The notes under the pieces were generated by a model. The model searched no databases. It had not been told where the DNA came from and saw only the letters and a program-made list of their open reading frames with translations. Shown here piece by piece: positions 57,901 to 64,000 of a DNA stretch of 64,000 bases (the stretch's first letter is position 1; every line of letters starts with the position of its first letter). This DNA comes from Xylaria sp. FL1777 (lineage: Eukaryota; Ascomycota; Sordariomycetes; Xylariales; Xylariaceae): assembly GCA_022578965.1 (NCBI GenBank), contig MU400573.1, forward strand, positions 124,001-188,000, read 5' to 3'. The position numbers and the translations under genes were made by a program.

Positions 57901-58999
57901 TGGGTGGCCACAAAGTAAAATAACTATGAAACTACTTTAAAATTTACGACGACTTTCATGATCAAGACACTACCATGGCCGACCGACCGACTTATACCGT
58001 CTCGATGACTAAAGAGGGGGAGAGACAAGACGAAATGAACTAAACCGATCCTTAATGATAAACAACAATAGGTACTATACTACAATAAAGGCTGGAGATT
58101 CTGGAAAGAGGGAAAGGGAGAAAGGGGAAGGAGAAAGGGAAAAGAGGAAAATAAATAGGATAACTAAGGCATTGAAAAGGAATTAAAGGGGGGGATTACT
58201 TGTATAACCACCTACTTTTATGAAATTGGATAACTTAAACCTCATGATCTCTCACCATTATATATACAGATATATATACTCTAATATTTCGAGTCTCGTC
58301 TACGAGGGGTGTGTTAAGCTATCGTCTTGAGAAGAAGTGAGGTGGGTACTGCTGCAAAGTACACAAATTCTCAGCTGGAAAAGCTAGTTTCTAAAATAAC
58401 TTTCTTCGACACAATTATGACGGAACGATTTGTCTAGGTACTTAAGTACTCAGCAACCTACCGTATTTAAAGATAAGTACATAAAAATTTATAAATATAT
58501 AGACATAAAACTTGATTGAAAAGGGCAGCTCCTATAATCTACAAAGACTGAATCTTGTAGTCACAGTAGGGAATCTTCGCATGGTGGCTAATAGAATTCG
58601 CATAATTACGAGGCCGTCCGGACCCGGCCCAGCTCTCTGATGGGCCATATGGCATTCTCACATCGTACAGATCAATCTTACACTAGCTACTAAGATGGTA
58701 TAACGGTTCCCCTGCACATCCTACTGATGCAAGAAACAAAGGAACCATGCTAACCACCCTCAACATGTCAACTAACTCCGTCCTCGCTCTCTCTTGCCCT
58801 CTTGCGCTGGCTCGATAAACAATAGGATCCGCAATAGAACCGTTGCCGCCCCAAAACCAACGTTGATGCCAGTACCGGTACCAATAATAACGAAACCGCC
58901 CCCCCAAACGCCGATGAATGCATAACCGCTCGTCGGTGATGTAATGACAAGAGAATCAATCAATCGAGACCCCATTGATCAGTCACGGAGACTTAATTT
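57901..58999. other. 3' intergenic, with homopurine tract
   Basis: Contains a homopurine stretch of about 49 bases at 58102-58150. A 67-aa hydrophobic minus-strand frame (58772-58975) lies 25 bases past the YVC1 stop and is not called as a gene. Confidence 0.5.
58102..58150 (+). repeat. Homopurine (G/A) tract
   Basis: Uninterrupted purines on the plus strand made of GGAAA/GGGAG units, just downstream of the small membrane-protein gene. It could form triplex DNA or encode a purine-rich 3' UTR. Confidence 0.85.
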
Positions 59000-61900
59000 T
59001 TACAAGGAACTTCCCCGCCTCGGGGCCGTCCTTGCTGGCCAGTCTTCACTCTCCGTGTCATCATGCCTCACCGTCTCCTTCCCTTTCCCTTTCCCTTTCC
59101 CTTTCCCTTTCCCCTTTGTCCTCCGTTCCTGGTGCGTAGGTATACCTCCTATTCCTACCTTTTCTTCTTTAGCGCTCCAGGGGCGACGTTCCCTCTGCCC
59201 GCGCATCTTCTTCGAGAATCTGCTTTGCGATGACAAATTCACGTTCGTCTCATGAGAGTTAGCAACAGAGCTCTTCTCACTATCTTCATTGGCCGAGTTC
59301 TGCGCCGTTGGGACAACAGAGCGCATCAGCTGGACCTCCCGAGCCACATCGGCGAAGCTCTCTTCCAGAGTTTTCATACGTGCGAGCACTAGTTTGCTCA
59401 TGCGATTTGCGTTTTCACGTTCCCTCTCTACGGAGCTCGTCCTCTGTAAACCCCGTATCTGGCCCGTGGCCATCGCCATCTGGGTCGCGAATGACGCGGG
59501 CACTGCCCCGAGCTCGTTCTTAGTGTCTGCGAGGAGTCCCGTGTTGTCTGAGTTAACAGAGGGCGACAGCTTCCGCTGTTGCCGCCTTGGATCCATGGTC
59601 AATAAGGTAGTCCGGCTTAGCGACGATTTGGGGATAGGCCGAGGCCGTGTTGTGTTTTCCGACAGGTATTGTGTTACCCTTCGAGGTGAACGTGTGCCGG
59701 CAGATGCAGGTTCCTCGATTGTTGTGATTGGCCGACTCAGTTTTGGTCGAGACCGCGGTCCCATCGGTTCCTCTGATATTGACGATGGACTAGGTCCACG
59801 CCGACTCGCCTCTTGCGGATTATATAAGATGGTGTTTGTGGACAGAGTACGACTATGAAGACCTTGGCGGCGAGGGGGTCCACCTTTTCCTGGTGATAGT
59901 GTGTGAGCTGGGTCAGTTGAGGAAGGAAAGAGAGAATGTCGGCGTGAGGCCATAGGCGTCGTAAAGTAATCCTCCTCTTGATCGGCATGTGACGTATTCT
60001 CTTGACGGCTTTCACCCGCAACCTCATCCTCATCTTCGTCGTTTGTAATAAGCTCATCATCACCATCAGCATCAGTGAAGTCTTTCGGTTCATGCTCTGT
60101 CCGAACATCAAGCGTACTGACCCTTGGCGGAGGGAAGTCGGTATTCGACATAAGCTCAGCAGGGTCACTCGCGGCGGATCGGACATCAGAAAGGGTTCGA
60201 AATCGTCTCGGCAAATCTCGACTCGTACTCATCCGTCGTAGTGAATGACTCTGGCGGCTCTCGATGGTTGGCCAACGTGATAAAGTTTCACCTATCTCGT
60301 CGCTCTGCTCCATCCAATTGCGTATAGCTGTTTGAGTCTTTCTTCTTTCCTGTCTCCTCTGGGTGCGTATTGTGTTGGCATCGGGTTGTCGTCGGAAAAC
60401 TTCATCTAGAGCTTGATCTTTTTGAAAGCCAGCAATCGACTCTTCACGGGTTCTGATGTTTGGGCTGAAGAAACTGCCTCTGCCAGACGGATCTGCACTA
60501 GAGAAAGGCCGTCCTTTCCTGCGTCCTGAGCCCTCGACCAAGTCTGTAGGTTCGTATATCGATGATGCAAGATAATACTTCTCATACACGAATATCAAGA
60601 ACAAAATTGGCCAGTGAGTCAATTTAATAACCATTCTATTAAGCAAGACGAACCGCCTAATGGGCATGATATAGCGCAAAGGAATGAGGACCCAGGCAAG
60701 TATATTGGCGGGTGCAATGTACGAGAAGAGCGCATCATTCTTAACCATGGAAATTGTATTGATGGCAAACAGGAATCTACCCGCCACATCAATAATTGGG
60801 TGACAGTAAAGGTGGGTGAGTTACTTACTGGTGCTCTTCTTTGGCATTAGACGCGATGGCCGTGAAAGAATTAGTTAGTACGGTAATGAGTATCGTGCTA
60901 TAGATACGTTAGACTGCCGTTATCAAAGACTGGATCGTAGTTGACGTACGCAATGAGGAAATGGCAGATGACCAGAAAGAATACTAAGAGTAACCGTTCG
61001 ACGAAGGTATATTTAGGCCAGCTAGTTCCAGTATCAGCAATCGTCCATTGATGCAAGCAAAAGTTTCACTTACACGTCCCATGCAGCAGGTGTGAACCCC
61101 ATTAAGATCTGAAAGATCTTATAAGCTACATCAATGGCATTATCGTCATTTTTCGAAAGCGTGAAGAAGACGAAAAACCCGGAGCAACTAATCAAGATCA
61201 CAACAAATAAAGCCACGAGATCTTCCGCCATGAATCGAAAGGCAATCAATAGCTGCGAGAAGTATGGGTAGTGATCTAAAACACTGAAAATGCGAGGGAA
61301 GAGAAGAATGGCATTTACTGCGAGTACTTCATATGCCATTTCATTCCATCGGAAAGAGCCAACCAGGAAGACACCGCACAGGCGCATACCATAGTAGATA
61401 ATCAAGAACAGCAAGATTCCCAAGTCTACAATGTTCCAGTAGCTCATGATATAGAGGGAGAAACCCTGTTCATTGAACCCGACAACCTCATCTAACATGA
61501 ACCCCGCGCTCCAGAACCAAAACAGTAACTCCAGTGAAGTTATCGGGTTCGAGCGATGAATCAGAACTGCGAGAAACAAACAGATCATGACGAATAATGA
61601 ACATGTTGACAAGAAGTAACGGTAGCGGGGCACACGTAAACGAGATAATTTCAAGGGGGAGGCATGTCGCGGATCGTATAGAGCTACTGTTCGTCGGAGG
61701 GGAATTTCATGGACTGGGAGCTGCGAAGTTTGTTCTTTGAAGGATTGATGACCTAGTAGCGGAGTTCGAGCATTAGGAGCACCTCTATGATCCGATGTCG
61801 TTGAGATACGATGAAGATTATCGTGCGAAGAGTAGAAAGTGATGGCACCATTCCAAATAGCCTCAAGCTGCTGGACGACGAGTGGATGGGAAACGAAATG

Positions 61901-62719
61901 TTTGGCAGAAGCGCGGATAGCGACCTCGAGAGTTGACGACCTAGCAAATTGTGTCCTTCCCCTACCCTCAGGGAGCCTTCCATTGTGCATAGGAGGCGTG
62001 CGAGGAGAGCCTTGCAGGGGGTCAAAATCGTAGGACAAGGCATCAATTAGTTCTCTCGTACTATATTCCTTTAACAACTTCAAAGCAAGAAGCTCGCAGA
62101 CTTTGGCTCTCGTGGTGCTAACACCGGCATTACCAGGATATAGCTGGCCCTCTTTGCCAAATTGGAGACAATTCGCCATCAGTGCGTATAGGGTTGCTCG
62201 AGTAAAGTGTTGTGTCCGAATTTGCTGCTGCATTGGCTTGACCAAAAACTGTGAGACCTGGGGAGAGCGTAGCTGTTCCCAGGATAGCGATGTCTCGGTT
62301 CTCGTCTGCACGATGATTCGAATCGCGTGGACAACATTATATACTGGCAGGGCATCTGCTCTCTTGATTAGCATTCATGGCCTGCGACAAGCGCACACGG
62401 TTTAGTTGGAACTCGGACCTAGATGACTAGCAGAGAATAGGGGGATGGCGGGATTGGTATTTCTCCGGAAGACACCCTGATCGGCAAAGCGTATGGATGG
62501 GTGGTTGGGGTCGAATTCATCTCCATTGTCTTCGTCGTCATCGTCGTCTTCGCCCTCGGTGAAGTCGGCGGTGGCATGTCGTTCCTCGGGGTACTGGCGG
62601 CTGACTGGGCCATGTGATGGGGTCGGAGGGTTCGAGTCAAAGAGATGCGAGTCGACGCGACGAACAGCAAGCTTAGGTCGCAGCAACGAGGAGAACATAT
62701 CCTTCACTGTCGGAATCAT
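59000..62719 (-). CDS. YVC1: Vacuolar TRP cation channel (Yvc1/TRPY type)
   Basis: Five exons, 62719-62419, 62355-61074, 61021-60950, 60897-60829 and 60776-59000, give 1166 aa. The channel releases calcium from the vacuole in response to stretch and calcium. The cytosolic N-terminus has an acidic stretch (EGEDDDDDEDNGDEFD) and the conserved ALPVYNVVHAIR and SWEQLRSPQVSQFLVKP. Six helices follow, from YFLSTCSLFVMICLFLAVLI through SYWNIVDLGILLFLIIYYG and LVALFVVILISCSGFFVFF, with the pore segment ILMGFTPAAWD and the post-pore ATILITVLTNSFTAIA. A long basic, Ser-rich cytosolic tail includes a (KG)6 repeat encoded by a hexamer array. Intron 1 has a weak GTCCGA donor but uniquely joins SHL|DALPVYN. 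The family is certain; the tail is longer than in yeast Yvc1. Confidence 0.93.
59079..59117 (-). repeat. (TTTCCC)n hexamer array inside YVC1
   Basis: About six consecutive TTTCCC units on the plus strand read on the minus strand as alternating Lys-Gly in the C-terminal tail of the channel. Confidence 0.9.
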
Positions 62720-64000
62720 GGCGACGACCAAGTCAACGCTCGAGCAAGATCGCGGTTAGATCGTAGGTCGTGTCGCGTCGCAGCCAAACCAGAACCAAGA
62801 CAGGACAGGACAGGCCAATCCGCCCCTACCACCTCAATACGCTAGAACACCGTTAAAGTAGCATAGGTCGAGAGGTGTCAAGAACAGCTAACAGTCAGTC
62901 TAAAGCCGGACACACAATTGAAGGGGGAATTGTTCGCGTAGATAAATAGGAAGTCTGGGGCCGACTTGGTATTACAAGTGTTGGACGTCGCGGGAGAACA
63001 AGGCCATATTGTACTATACTACTTAGATCGGTCCTACACTAGTAGGCGTGTGGACAGCAAGGATTGTTTGATAGGATTGTTTGATTGTATCGATTGACGG
63101 AGACTAGAGCATGGTATCTATCGATGGACAATTAAGCAATTACCTTGGTATGAGGGGGCGACTTGATCAAACTGATAAGGAAAAGTCCCCATCAAGTTTA
63201 GTCCCATGGCAGTCGTCGCGCAGTCGCGGCTTGGTGAAGCTGCACTGAGTGCTTCAGAATGACAAGAACGACATGAACGAGATGTCACAAGGTCCAGATC
63301 GGCTGAAACACCAAAGCGCACTGACTAACCTAACCTGACTAACTAAACTGGCTGACTGCATGTAGGTACTATTACAGTTAGGTACCTCCCTACCTAGCGA
63401 ACCCCATACCTACCCCCATGCTAACACTGCACCTAACCCTCTCTACCTCCTCTCTACCTAAGTATTTATACAGGTTTCTCTCGGACAACATGCTATAACA
63501 TCACTGGCTCGAACCATACTGGCCCCACATCCTAGATAAGGGTACCTATCCGTCTACCTTCTTCATCTCACCTTGCAGGCTGTACTTACGGAATATCTTA
63601 CGTACTGGTAAGCAATATATATATTTTAATGCTCGCAACGCTTTGCAAATCGCGTCTCGACCTTGGCTTGCAGCTCTAATCATGGCGTGTCGCAAGGAGT
63701 GGTTGCCACCTACGTTTATGTACCTACTTACCGTATCTTGATATGGCACGTCTCAGCCTCCTCCTACCGGTAAATGCGGGCAAACATATTGATCTGGGAC
63801 TTCAACCCCATCTCGATCCTTCCTCCCTTAACCTACCTAGGCTAGATCTTCAAGGGGGTTACAGGTCTTTTCGTATGTGTATACTCAGTCGGTATATAAT
63901 TCCACACCGCTCTCATCTTTCGTTCCCGTCCGTCCTACCGCCTGTCGTGGTGATACTCCAGGGTGTAATTGGTTGGGAGGGGAGGCGGCGTCGTATCTCG
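62720..64000. other. 5' flank of YVC1 and intergenic to window end
   Basis: No gene is supported. TAGGTACCTCCCTACC-type repeats occur at about 63360-63420 and an ACCTACCTAGG copy near 63831. A 67-aa minus frame at 63118-63321 and one at 63546-63749 have no recognisable features. Confidence 0.5.

Noticed and set aside
58772..58975. 67-aa hydrophobic minus-strand frame after YVC1
   Set aside because: It starts 25 bases after the YVC1 stop on the same strand, has no recognised family, and probably lies in the 3' UTR.
1..64000. CRISPR arrays, bacterial operons, rRNA operons
   Set aside because: No spaced direct repeats or bacterial signals were seen; the gene structure is eukaryotic with introns.

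Overview
This window is nuclear DNA from a filamentous ascomycete. It is most likely a Pezizomycotina member of the Sordariomycetes type, but I cannot name the species. The genes are interrupted by short introns of about 50-130 nt with GTRAGT-like donors and CTRAC-like branch sites. Gene content fits: a trihydroxynaphthalene (melanin) reductase, an FLC/TRP-like channel, GH64 and CE5 hydrolases, a proteinase K-type protease and a decayed pogo/Fot1-type transposase. Exon boundaries were worked out by hand from splice signals, reading phase and family conservation. No tRNA, rRNA or CRISPR array could be supported.

Layout. 0.6-3.1 kb: 20S proteasome beta-1 (PRE3) and an Erv2-type sulfhydryl oxidase, both on the minus strand. 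3.8-5.6 kb: a broken DDE transposase. 7.5-9.3 kb: an HNH-like/APH fusion protein. 10.8-14 kb: a GH64 glucanase and a subtilase facing each other tail to tail. 14-17 kb: gene-poor. 17-18.6 kb: an MCT-type transporter. 18.6-23.2 kb: gene-poor. 23.2-25.7 kb: an FLC-type channel. 27.7-31.7 kb: a membrane-anchored aldo-keto reductase, a small cysteine-rich secreted protein and a CE5 esterase with a hydrophobic C-terminal tail. 32.5-36.4 kb: a DUF1308 protein and an AAA+ ATPase, tail to tail. 38.1-39.3 kb: the naphthol reductase. 41.2-45 kb: pyridoxamine-phosphate oxidase, deoxyhypusine hydroxylase and RNA polymerase I subunit Rpa12. 45.3-51.3 kb: the cohesin loader SCC2. 52.3-54.8 kb: a BTB-like protein. 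57.5-57.9 kb: a small two-exon membrane protein. 59-62.7 kb: the vacuolar TRP channel YVC1.

The window mixes housekeeping blocks (proteasome, Erv2, PDX3/LIA1/RPA12/SCC2, YVC1) with accessory, gene-poor, AT-rich stretches. The accessory stretches carry secreted or wall-active proteins, a transposon relic and many copies of a palindromic CCTAGG-type repeat.

The most interesting observations are these. A 15-nt micro-exon in PRE3 encodes the catalytic Thr and its cleavage site, and skipping it would keep the frame. A second micro-exon of 13 nt lies in the transporter. The HNH module of the APH fusion has lost its canonical His. The second zinc ribbon of Rpa12 has CxC instead of CxxC. A 69-aa conserved-looking membrane protein is split over two short exons. 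The CE5 esterase has a possible GPI-anchor tail.
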